Assembly: GCA_026388415.1 (NCBI GenBank) | Contig: JAPLJV010000012.1 | Coordinates: 34,150-98,149 of the forward strand | Reading direction: 5' to 3' | Length of the DNA: 64,000 bases | Origin: Deltaproteobacteria bacterium | GTDB taxonomy: Bacteria > Desulfobacterota > Syntrophia > Syntrophales > JACQWR01 | Part shown: positions 44,279-52,581 of the stretch, piece after piece | How positions within the stretch are numbered: position 1 is the first letter of the stretch | Layout: each line of letters starts with the position of its first letter | The notes under the pieces: model-generated | What the model saw: the letters and a program-made list of their open reading frames with translations, nothing else | The model's database searches: none | Told to the model about the DNA's origin: nothing | Position numbers and translations under genes: made by a program

Positions 44279-45166
44279 ATGACTGACTCTGTAAATTTGG
44301 CCTTTCCGGCCCGACTGCTCTTTTTATTTCTTCGCGTCATCCCGACGGGGCTGCGAAGATATCTCTTCTGCCGCCTCGCTCTCGCTTACTATCAAATAGA
44401 CCTCAGGCGACGCCTGATTACCCTGCACAACCTCAGCAATGCCTTCCCGGACAAGAGCATGGACGAAGTTCAGCGGCTCGCCAAGGGTGCTTACCGGAAC
44501 ATCGCTATCGTGGCCGCCGAATTTGCCGACCTGCCCTTCTGGACAAAAGAAAATATTAGTAATATCATGGATGTAGATGGGCTGGACCACTGCGAAGCAG
44601 CTCTCCGGAAAAACCGGGGTCTGCTCCTGTTCGGCGCCCACTTTGGCAACTGGGAACTTGGCGTCATCGCCACGTCGCTTTTATTGAAGCCCCTCGTCTT
44701 GATTTACCGTCCCCTTGATAACAGCGTTCTTGAAAATCTCGTAACCTGGATACGGCAATCTACGGGAAACAGATCGGTGGCCAAGAATTCAGCCATGTGG
44801 CCCATGGTCCGTGTTTTGCGGCAAAACGGCATTGTCGGCCTCCTTATTGATCAGAACGTGTCACATTATGAAGGGGTCTTCGTAAATTATTTCGGATTCC
44901 CGACCTGTACGACGAATGGCTTGGCCCATCTGGCGCTTCTCACGGGTGCTCCGGTAGTGCCGACCTTCATGGTGCGGAAAAATGATAATCATTACCACTT
45001 CGTCTTTGGTCCCGAAGTGGAAATCATCCGGACAGACGACAGAGAAAACGATATTGTCGAAAATACCGCTACCTTTACGGCAATTATCGAAGAGATGGTC
45101 CGGCAATACCCCGATCAATGGCTCTGGCTGCACGAGAGATGGAAGGAAAAAAAGGAACCTAGGTGA
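44279..45166 (+). CDS. LpxL/HtrB-family lipid acyltransferase
   Basis: A 295-aa membrane-bound acyltransferase related to the Kdo2-lipid A late acyltransferases. An N-terminal helix (LLFLFLRVIPTGLRRYLF) anchors it. The catalytic HxxxxE is in GAHFGNWELG (His at about 121), with the supporting LLIDQNVSHYEGVFVNYFG block (about 187-205) and the terminal QWLWLHERWKEK typical of the family. The position between glycosyltransferases suggests it acylates lipid A or a glycolipid intermediate of this cluster. Its stop overlaps the next GTG start (GTGA). Confidence 0.9.
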   Translation: MTDSVNLAFPARLLFLFLRVIPTGLRRYLFCRLALAYYQIDLRRRLITLHNLSNAFPDKSMDEVQRLAKGAYRNIAIVAAEFADLPFWTKENISNIMDVDGLDHCEAALRKNRGLLLFGAHFGNWELGVIATSLLLKPLVLIYRPLDNSVLENLVTWIRQSTGNRSVAKNSAMWPMVRVLRQNGIVGLLIDQNVSHYEGVFVNYFGFPTCTTNGLAHLALLTGAPVVPTFMVRKNDNHYHFVFGPEVEIIRTDDRENDIVENTATFTAIIEEMVRQYPDQWLWLHERWKEKKEPR

Positions 45167-46296
45167 AAATAGCGGTCCTGGTAAAAAGATTTATTCTCTC
45201 CGGAGGAGCGGAGCGCTACGCGGTCGAAGTTACCCGTCGCCTCAAGGCAAGGGGGCACGAAATCCATATCTATGCGAGATCGGTGGATGAGTCGGCATTA
45301 GCGGGCATGCAGCACATTAAAGTGCCGAACAAACACACCTATGCGAGCGTGGCAAACTCTCTCTCCTTTGCCAGGGAAGCGGCTCAATTGCTCGCAGGAA
45401 AACAGTATGACATCATCCACTCCCATGAACGCGGCTACCGGCAGGATGTTCTTACCGTCCACACCTTTTCCTATAAATCGGGACTGGACCGATACTCCTG
45501 GATACGGCGGATGGATCAGAAGTACTTGAGCCCGCGGAGCTGGATCTATCTGTGGCTCGAAAAGAGGCAGATGACTTCGCCCCGACTTGTTGCCGTTTCC
45601 CCTCTTATTCGTGAGGATATCAAAAACTATTATCAGCGCACCAAAGGGGTGCAGGTCATACCGCCGGGCGTGGATGTCGACTGGTTTCATCCCGACCGGA
45701 TTGCCGAATGTCGCGCAAGGAATAACGCGCAGCCAGGCACCGTGTCCAACGATCTGACGGTGCTTTTTGTCGGCTCGGAATTCCGCCGCAAGGGGCTCGA
45801 CCATCTGATTCCGGCGATCGGCGACAAGATGCGATTGCTGATCGTAGGCCGCGGCGAACACCTGGAACAGTATCGCAAGCTTGCGGCCAGCTGCGGGGCA
45901 AGTAAACGGGTTGAATTTGTCGGCCATGTGGATGGGGACATGAGGAAGTATTATGCTTTGGCCGACGTGGTGGTCTTGCCATCGCTCAGAGAGGCCTTTG
46001 GCATGAGCATCCTTGAGGCTATGGCCTGCGGTCTGCCGGTCGTAGTAAGTCCCGCTGCCGGAGTTGCCTACCTCATTGAAGAAGGCAGGACGGGTTTTCT
46101 TGCCGGCGAAGCCGGCGCGTTGCATGGTGCTTTACTTCGCTTGCAGGATGGCACGTTGCGGAAAGATATGGGAAGGTTGGCGCGACTCGTTGCCGAGGAA
46201 TACTCCTGGGACCGGGCCGCCGCCGCCTATGATGAAGTTTTTTCTGATGTCCTGAATACCAGGAAGGCAGCAAGCAAGAGAACTGTGGCACGCTAA
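45163..46296 (+). CDS. family 4 glycosyltransferase, LPS core type (WaaG-like)
   Basis: A 377-aa retaining GT-B enzyme. AVLVKRFILSGGAERYAVEVTRR is the WaaG-type N-terminus. VQVIPPGVDVDWFHP and FVGSEFRRKGLDHLIPA lead into the nucleotide site. The EX7E motif is REAFGMSILEAMACGLPVV (about 278-288). It probably transfers glucose or a related sugar to LPS core heptose. It ends convergently with the next gene, overlapping by 4 nt. Confidence 0.88.
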   Translation: MKIAVLVKRFILSGGAERYAVEVTRRLKARGHEIHIYARSVDESALAGMQHIKVPNKHTYASVANSLSFAREAAQLLAGKQYDIIHSHERGYRQDVLTVHTFSYKSGLDRYSWIRRMDQKYLSPRSWIYLWLEKRQMTSPRLVAVSPLIREDIKNYYQRTKGVQVIPPGVDVDWFHPDRIAECRARNNAQPGTVSNDLTVLFVGSEFRRKGLDHLIPAIGDKMRLLIVGRGEHLEQYRKLAASCGASKRVEFVGHVDGDMRKYYALADVVVLPSLREAFGMSILEAMACGLPVVVSPAAGVAYLIEEGRTGFLAGEAGALHGALLRLQDGTLRKDMGRLARLVAEEYSWDRAAAAYDEVFSDVLNTRKAASKRTVAR

Positions 46297-47489
46297 CCAC
46301 CGGCAATATCGCTTAATGGAGCAAGCAGGGCGCTCCGAAACGCAGCACGAGAGCAGCAAGCGGCATAAGCAAGCGCCGCCAGCCGAAAACGGTCCCGGTC
46401 CGATTCCGACAATGACGCCACTCCTGCCATACATTTTTTTAATTCCGCAACCCTGCCCGAAGAAAAAAGCCACCCCAGGTTATGGTCACGAACACGCTGC
46501 GCGACGAGCCCTTCGTCTGACGCAATGACCATTTTTCCCGCCGCGGCAGCAAGAGAAAGCACTCCGCTGGAACCAAAGTGTTTCCGATAGGTCAGTAACA
46601 CAGCATCACTGGCGCAGAAGCACAAGCTTTCCTCAGCAACAGAAACATAGCGATTCAGAATCTTTGCTGCTCCCTGTTTTTCCAATGTTAACAATTTATC
46701 CGATAATCCTCGCGCCGGGGAAACTTTTCCGGCGCATAAAAGGAATAATCGTGAATCAAGGGGCCTGTCCAGCATGGCTTGCACCGTCAGATGCAAACCC
46801 TTCCTCCGGTCCCCAACTCCGTAGTTAAGCAGCACAAGCCTGTCTGTCGGGATACCTAAAGCATTCCGCGCCTCTTTTTGGCTCAGAGAAAAATCCCCGT
46901 CCCAGGGATCGGGAAGAACATGAAATACCGGACCGGCATATTTTTCTTTTGCTACCACACATAAATATTCATCCAGAAAGAAAATGTTCTTAAACCACCG
47001 ATCCGCACAGAGCCTTGCAAAACCGGCAGCCTTGATTATATTCCCGGGTGGCCATTGTGCGCTGGCCAGAAAACGGGGGCGAAGATACACCCCGGAGATG
47101 CGTCCCCGCAGAAGAGCAGGCGGCAGTATTCCCACTGCTGCCTTCCTCAGGCACAAAGAGGCAATGTGATCAAGGTTGTTCACAAAAACCTCCCGGGCGC
47201 CACTTTTCTTGAGACAATAAGCCATGGCCGTTATCGTGCTCCCGCCATGAAATTGACCGGCCTCAGAAAAAACGGAAATAAGGGAAACGTTGTTGATGAT
47301 CGAGGACAGATTATCGTGAATCAACTTCACTGCTTCCGGGCGCATGTCCACCGCCAGGGTCAATCGGAATCCGGCGGCGAGCAAGTCTTCCGCGACATAG
47401 CGCAGCCAACTCACATGGTGGCCTTCCATGCCGGGCTCGAAGAGCATGATATGCGACTGAACTGATGCAGCCGGCAAGTTGCTACTCAT
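46293..47489 (-). CDS. family 4-like glycosyltransferase
   Basis: A 398-aa GT-B protein. The N-terminal part has MLFEPGMEGHHVSWLRYVAE. The C-terminal domain has LLNYGVGDRRKGLHLTVQAM, the nucleotide-sugar binding start, and a divergent end HFGSSGVLSLAAAAGKMVIA in place of the usual EX7E. It begins in an ATGA overlap with the upstream family 2 gene. Specificity unknown; the divergent motif makes it a less typical GT4. Confidence 0.75.
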   Translation of the reverse strand: MSSNLPAASVQSHIMLFEPGMEGHHVSWLRYVAEDLLAAGFRLTLAVDMRPEAVKLIHDNLSSIINNVSLISVFSEAGQFHGGSTITAMAYCLKKSGAREVFVNNLDHIASLCLRKAAVGILPPALLRGRISGVYLRPRFLASAQWPPGNIIKAAGFARLCADRWFKNIFFLDEYLCVVAKEKYAGPVFHVLPDPWDGDFSLSQKEARNALGIPTDRLVLLNYGVGDRRKGLHLTVQAMLDRPLDSRLFLLCAGKVSPARGLSDKLLTLEKQGAAKILNRYVSVAEESLCFCASDAVLLTYRKHFGSSGVLSLAAAAGKMVIASDEGLVAQRVRDHNLGWLFSSGRVAELKKCMAGVASLSESDRDRFRLAALAYAACCSRAAFRSALLAPLSDIAGG

Positions 47490-48274
47490 AATGCCCCTTT
47501 TTCAATACCTGGATATTGAGCTTTCCTGGATAGCTCGCTCAATTTTGCGTACTTGAAATACTTGTTGACGGCATCCGCCATTGCCAGAGTAAAGCCCTGC
47601 CGGCCATCGAGGAAGCCAAGGCGAATAAGATAGCCATGAAAAAACACGAGTGCCGCCCGCACGGCAGCACCCCAGACCGAAGATCTTCGCCCCGCAGCAA
47701 AGGCCTCCTGGGCGCCAAGCGTCGAGTACCGATCGATTTTTCGGAGAAGTTCGCTGAGATTGCTTTCCGTATTGTGTTCAATAGGCACTGTCAGGGCAAC
47801 GACACCGTTATCAACCGCAACGGCTTCATGGACCGAGACCGCGGTCATACGGCCCTGATCTTTGCGGAAGAGGCGGATGACCCGGTCCGGCCACCAGCCG
47901 GCGTGCCTGATCCATCTACCCTGAAAATAATTTTTCCTCGGGAAACTGTAGCTGACGGACGGCTCCGGTCGGCAAACGATTCCTATTATAACCGCTGCCG
48001 TTTCAGGCGGTATCCGCTCATCGGCATCCAGGATCAGCACCCATTCGTTGCGGCACTGGTCTACTGCCATTTGCTTTTGGGGACCGAAGCCGCGCCAATC
48101 TTCGCTGAATATATCACACCCAAAGGCGGCGGCGATCGCCACGGTATCATCCTGGCTCCCCGAGTCCACGACGACGATCTGGTCGGCAAAGGCCACGCTC
48201 TGCAGGCAGTTCGGCAATTTTCCCGCCGCATTCATGGTTATAATGGCCACCGAAAGGGGCACCGAGGAATTCAT
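47486..48274 (-). CDS. family 2 glycosyltransferase, WaaE/KdtX-like
   Basis: A 262-aa enzyme of the LPS core beta-1,4-glucosyltransferase group. SVAIITMNAAGKLPNCLQS and DQIVVVDSGSQDDTVAIA are the donor site. The family block DWRGFGPQKQMAVDQC is followed by the metal site LILDADERI (about 81-89), then YSFPRKNYFQGRWI and PDRVIRLFRK. It likely adds glucose to heptose of the inner core. First of a two-gene minus-strand unit. Confidence 0.9.
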   Translation of the reverse strand: MNSSVPLSVAIITMNAAGKLPNCLQSVAFADQIVVVDSGSQDDTVAIAAAFGCDIFSEDWRGFGPQKQMAVDQCRNEWVLILDADERIPPETAAVIIGIVCRPEPSVSYSFPRKNYFQGRWIRHAGWWPDRVIRLFRKDQGRMTAVSVHEAVAVDNGVVALTVPIEHNTESNLSELLRKIDRYSTLGAQEAFAAGRRSSVWGAAVRAALVFFHGYLIRLGFLDGRQGFTLAMADAVNKYFKYAKLSELSRKAQYPGIEKGAL

Positions 48275-48353
48275 TTCGCTCTTTTTCCCATCAGATAATT
48301 GCTGTCCGGTTGTTTAGCCACAGCGTTTTTCTCTTAGCACTTCATCGAACGTT

Positions 48354-49382
48354 TTACCAGGTAGTGATCTGGTGTAAGATTGCCGCCGCTGCCGTTTTGT
48401 GGCCCTCATATCCCCAGTGAGTGTCGTTGGGCAGATAAACATCTACCCCACCGGCATCGATCCTTTCCTGCAACCATTTTTCTAACGGCGCCCAGCGGAC
48501 TTCTCTCTTCCCCGGCAAACGCTTTAATAGACTACGGTACGGATATTCAAGGTTGTCTATATATTTATTGTACACTGTTGTTTTGTCAGGAGCAATCATC
48601 GTCACCATCTTTGTCCGGCCATTAGATTCAATTGCCTCCTGCAGATCTGCGAGCCGCTGTTCCACCTTGCCCCATTCCTCGGTCGAAATCCCGTCTTTCC
48701 ACCGATCACCGTAATAAATAAGTATTTCATCAGAGCGACGGCAGGAAAAAAGGTTATGTCTTTTGAGATGGTACCGGAATACCTTGTATGAGCCATACAA
48801 TCTTTTTACGTTCATTTTGATATAATGTATTGGTTCATCCATGCGCAGAGCAATTTTGGTTTGCCGTGAAAAAGGCTCAGGCGCCTGGTGCATTGGCCTT
48901 ATGGGAATCCTATCGGAGAAGGCAGAGAGTTCTTTTATTCCTGCAGGTTTAGCAAAATGCAGTAAACAGGATTGGATGCCATTTTCAACCGCCTCAATGA
49001 TAAACAACCGGGGGGGATATTGCCTGAATTGTGGCGCTCGGAGCAGTTCGTTGATGTCCACGTCATCCTGGTGGAATGTCAGAAGCGACAAGCCAGCGGC
49101 GTTAACAAAATAATTTTGCCACCCGTACTCGCTATTCATAGAAAACGAATCACCCACCACAACAACATCGTAATACCGGTCATACTTCGCTAAGGAGTTG
49201 GCTCTCGTAAAAAGCGGTTGCTTGAATTTTTCTTGCGGCAGATTCCAACCGAAATCGTTCTCCGCAAAGCCCCCGATCCGCGTAAGATCACCTGCATAGG
49301 GTTGCAGGGAAAAAGCAAGAAAGGTTAACAGCGCCCCAGCCAGCAGATAGATCGATAGGAATATACGAAGAAACAATGCCAT
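48354..49382 (-). CDS. SGNH-type O-acetyltransferase partner (AlgJ/AlgX-like)
   Basis: A 342-aa exported protein with an N-terminal membrane anchor (about 5-27). The SGNH nucleophile block is VVVVGDSFSMNS (about 75-86), and the C-terminal catalytic pair is in YLPNDTHWGYEGHKTAA (Asp and His). Such proteins accept acetyl groups from an MBOAT partner and place them on periplasmic polysaccharide, as AlgJ and AlgX do on alginate. It follows the MBOAT gene by 10 nt. Confidence 0.85.
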   Translation of the reverse strand: MALFLRIFLSIYLLAGALLTFLAFSLQPYAGDLTRIGGFAENDFGWNLPQEKFKQPLFTRANSLAKYDRYYDVVVVGDSFSMNSEYGWQNYFVNAAGLSLLTFHQDDVDINELLRAPQFRQYPPRLFIIEAVENGIQSCLLHFAKPAGIKELSAFSDRIPIRPMHQAPEPFSRQTKIALRMDEPIHYIKMNVKRLYGSYKVFRYHLKRHNLFSCRRSDEILIYYGDRWKDGISTEEWGKVEQRLADLQEAIESNGRTKMVTMIAPDKTTVYNKYIDNLEYPYRSLLKRLPGKREVRWAPLEKWLQERIDAGGVDVYLPNDTHWGYEGHKTAAAAILHQITTW

Positions 49383-49392
49383 GTTATCCTGT

Positions 49393-50898
49393 TCAAAATT
49401 GAAAATAGAGAAACTCGCTCACTGAAGACATGTTGGCCAAAGCGGCCAGGAAAAGAGTCGTCACAAAAAGAGCCCATGGTACGGACGGTGTCCACTTCGG
49501 CATCCAAGAATCAATTTTAATAGTATCATTTCCCATATAATCTCGCAACAGTTCCTGGCTGTTGGGGCTAAACAAGGTTAAGCAGAACACGAGCAGCAGG
49601 TGCGCCATCGGCGTTCTACTGAAGCTGCCGTGAAAAGAAATCGGCCAGGTGGTAAGGGTAAAGATACCACTCCATTCAGCAGGCAGCACTATTCCATCCA
49701 GGGCAAACAGAGTTTTATAAATGGTCCCCGCTACGGCCATGTTTTCGGCCCGGAAAAGTACCCATCCCAGGGTAACGTAAAAAAAGGTAAGGGACCAAGC
49801 CAACGTACATGAAAGACGCGTTTTTTTCTCACGCCCCGGGTTATGGGAACGTAATTTCCACCACCCATGGGCGGCAACAAGTCCCACTCCATGCCAGGCA
49901 CCCCACCACAGAAAATTCCAACCGGCGCCATGCCATATTCCTCCGATAAGCATGGTAATAAGGAGATTAACCGTCATTCTCAAGTACCCGAGGTGGCTGC
50001 CTCCAAGAGGGATATAGAGGTAATCGCGCAGGAAGCGGGAGAGGGTGATATGCCAGCGATGCCAGAATTCAACCATATTCGTCGCTTTGTACGGGGAATG
50101 AAAATTTAACGGCAGACGGATGCCAAACATCCGGCTCAGACCGATAGCCATGTCCGAATAACCGGAAAAGTCGTAATAAATCTGAAACGTATAGGATAAA
50201 ACCCCAACCCAGCAATTGTAGATATTGACGATTCCGCCCTGTGCCAGAGTAGTAAAAACCGGGTTGGCATAAGACCCAAAAAGGTCGGCGATAATGACCT
50301 TCTTGCAGAGGCCAAAAACAAACAGGGTTATCCCGACAGCAATATCTTCCTGAACAAGCAACTCCAGTTTTGCAGCCAGTTGAGGCATCATTTCCCGGTG
50401 ACGAACGATCGGACCAGCAAACAGCTTCGGGAAAAAGGTTATGAACAAACAATAGTCAGTGAACCTGCATCTTTCCACCGGCATTCTATAGGTATCAATG
50501 AGAAAGGCAATTTGTTGAAAAGTGTAGAACGATATCCCTACCGGCAGGGCAAGGACAACGGGGTTAAGGTTTAAACCGGTGATGCTAACTACGCTGTCCA
50601 GGATAAAATACGAATACTTGAAATATCCAAGCAGCAGCACATTGAACAGAATACCGGCAGTCAGGAAAACTTTTCCATTTTTTTCTTTTCCCAAGAAAAA
50701 AGCCGTCCACCAGTTTATCAAAATAGAGATCACAAGCAGTAGTAAATATTCCGTCTTCCCGTATCCATAGAAAAACAGGGAAGCCGCCAGCAACCAGAGG
50801 AGGCTTAAGCACCAATACCCCATATTTTTTAAGGCATGGAATAAAACCAGCGACAGGGGAAGAAACAAGAAAAGAAATAGATAACTGTTAAAAAACAT
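49393..50898 (-). CDS. MBOAT-family membrane O-acyltransferase (AlgI-like)
   Basis: A 501-aa polytopic inner-membrane protein with about 10-12 helices. The MBOAT active-site region is present: FWHRWHITLSRFLRDYLYIP (about 282 on) and the catalytic histidine in GGIWHGAGWNFLWWGAWHG (about 316-334). It imports acetyl (or other acyl) groups across the membrane for the SGNH partner downstream. The target is probably the LPS or exopolysaccharide of this cluster; no alginate genes are present. Confidence 0.92.
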   Translation of the reverse strand: MFFNSYLFLFLFLPLSLVLFHALKNMGYWCLSLLWLLAASLFFYGYGKTEYLLLLVISILINWWTAFFLGKEKNGKVFLTAGILFNVLLLGYFKYSYFILDSVVSITGLNLNPVVLALPVGISFYTFQQIAFLIDTYRMPVERCRFTDYCLFITFFPKLFAGPIVRHREMMPQLAAKLELLVQEDIAVGITLFVFGLCKKVIIADLFGSYANPVFTTLAQGGIVNIYNCWVGVLSYTFQIYYDFSGYSDMAIGLSRMFGIRLPLNFHSPYKATNMVEFWHRWHITLSRFLRDYLYIPLGGSHLGYLRMTVNLLITMLIGGIWHGAGWNFLWWGAWHGVGLVAAHGWWKLRSHNPGREKKTRLSCTLAWSLTFFYVTLGWVLFRAENMAVAGTIYKTLFALDGIVLPAEWSGIFTLTTWPISFHGSFSRTPMAHLLLVFCLTLFSPNSQELLRDYMGNDTIKIDSWMPKWTPSVPWALFVTTLFLAALANMSSVSEFLYFQF

Positions 50899-50969
50899 AA
50901 TAATAACGCTCGGCGATGAGAAGTCGGAATGTGCTGGTTAGTCAAGCGACTATATGAAAGCCTCGCTTG

Positions 50970-50984
50970 TATGTCAATGACATA
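50970..50984. promoter_or_regulatory. palindromic operator candidate before the acyl-CoA synthetase-like gene
   Basis: TATGTCAATGACATA is a perfect 7-bp inverted repeat around a central A. It lies in the divergent 167-bp gap between the MBOAT gene and the adenylate-forming enzyme, 82 nt before the latter's ATG. Size and symmetry suit a dimeric repressor; none is encoded nearby. Confidence 0.4.
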
Positions 50985-51065
50985 TTGGGAACCGGATAGT
51001 GTTTTCAAACTTATTGAATAAATTACCCCATCGTGTTATGGAAGCGAATGTAAGCGAGGAAACAT

Positions 51066-52529
51066 ATGGCGATCAGTTTAGGACACATGTTGGAAGAAAG
51101 CTGTCGGCAATGGCCGGGGCACCTGGCGCTCCTTCAGGAGGAAGGCAGCCTTACCTATACTGACCTGGACCGGGCCGTTAATTCCCTCGGAAACAGGATG
51201 CGGGATGCGGGGCTGCAAAAAGGCGACAAGGTTGCCTTGATGCTGCCCAACGGCATCGAATTTGTCGTTTCCTATTTCGCCATCCAGAAAATCGGCGCCG
51301 TGGCGGTGACACTGAATGTCCTCTCCACGGCCTACGAACTCCGGCATCTGCTCGGCAACAGCGAGGCCCGGGGCCTGATCACGACCACCCTGAATGCTCA
51401 AAAATTGGCCGAGATAAGAAACGATCTCCCGCTTTGCACCTTCCTGCTCCTCCATGATGAACAAAATCCCGCTTCCTCGCCCTTCCGGAGCGCCATGGCA
51501 GCAGGCCCTTTCACGCTGGAGATGCCGGAGATAAAAGGCGCTGATCCGGCCGTGATGATCTACACCGCCGGTCTGACCGGCCATCCGGTCGGGGCCGTGC
51601 TGACGCAAAATAACCTGCTGGGACAGTCCTTTCTGCTGAAGACTATCTGCGGCACTACCGATCAGGACCGCGGTCTGGCCGTCATTCCCCTGTTCCATTC
51701 CTTCGGCGCCGTGGTCAATATGCTCTGCGTCATCCGGGTGGGCGCCAGCGTCGTCCTGATGGACAGCTTTTCCTTAGACGGTATTTTCAGCGCTATCGAA
51801 AGGAAAAAAATCACCTTTATCGCCGCCGTACCGCGTCTCTTTATCGGCATGGTCATGCAGCCCGAGGACAAGGAATCCGATCTTAGTTCCTTAAAACTTT
51901 GCATCAGTGGCGGGGCGGCCATGCCGGTGGAATTTTTCCCGCGCTTTGAAGCCCGCTTCGGCTTCAAGATCATGGAAGGTTACGGCCTTACCGAAGCCTC
52001 GCCGGTCTGCGCTTTCACGAGGCCGGCCGGGGTGCATAAACCGGGCTCCGTGGGCCCGGTGGTGCCCGACGTGGAGGCCAGGGTGGTTGATGATGCCGGG
52101 CGGGATTTGCCGACGGGAGCGGTCGGAGAACTCCTCATCCGCGGCAGCAATGTCATGCAGGGATACTACCATGCGGAAACGGCCACGGCCGAGGTGATCC
52201 GTGACGGCTGGCTTTATACGGGCGATCTGGCCCGGATGGATGAGGACGGCTACATTTTTTTAACGGGCTTGAAAAAGCGGATGATCATTACGAGCGGCTT
52301 CAATGTCTATCCCCGGGAGGTGGAAATTGTTCTCAATCTGCACCCCGCGGTCCAGGCGTCCTTAGCCGTGGGGAAGCCTAATCTCCTCAGAGGGGAGGTG
52401 GTCAAGGCCCTGATCGTAAAACATCCGGATATGGACGTGGATGGTAAAGAACTGGTCCGGCATTGCCGGCAGTATCTGACTTCCTACAAGGTGCCGCGGG
52501 ATATTGAATTCGTGGAAAGTCTCGCTTAA
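51066..52529 (+). CDS. AMP-dependent synthetase/acyl-CoA ligase family protein lacking the terminal lysine motif
   Basis: A 487-aa member of the adenylate-forming superfamily. The A5-like GYGLTEASPVCAF and A7/A8 WLYTGDLARMDEDGYIFLTGLKKRMIITSG segments are good matches. Two deviations are seen. The phosphate-binding A3 loop reads YTAGLTGHPVGAVL, with Val in place of the usual Lys. The chain stops at YKVPRDIEFVESLA, just before where A10 (PKTxxGKxxRR) with the catalytic adenylation lysine belongs. No continuation of that motif is visible downstream. It may be an inactive or half-reaction enzyme, or a truncated gene. GAGG lies before the ATG; the thiolase gene follows in the same direction. Confidence 0.82.
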   Translation: MAISLGHMLEESCRQWPGHLALLQEEGSLTYTDLDRAVNSLGNRMRDAGLQKGDKVALMLPNGIEFVVSYFAIQKIGAVAVTLNVLSTAYELRHLLGNSEARGLITTTLNAQKLAEIRNDLPLCTFLLLHDEQNPASSPFRSAMAAGPFTLEMPEIKGADPAVMIYTAGLTGHPVGAVLTQNNLLGQSFLLKTICGTTDQDRGLAVIPLFHSFGAVVNMLCVIRVGASVVLMDSFSLDGIFSAIERKKITFIAAVPRLFIGMVMQPEDKESDLSSLKLCISGGAAMPVEFFPRFEARFGFKIMEGYGLTEASPVCAFTRPAGVHKPGSVGPVVPDVEARVVDDAGRDLPTGAVGELLIRGSNVMQGYYHAETATAEVIRDGWLYTGDLARMDEDGYIFLTGLKKRMIITSGFNVYPREVEIVLNLHPAVQASLAVGKPNLLRGEVVKALIVKHPDMDVDGKELVRHCRQYLTSYKVPRDIEFVESLA

Positions 52530-52581
52530 TGAACAATAACTTATAAATGACAGGCAATCTGTCGGAAAGGGATGGGAAAAT

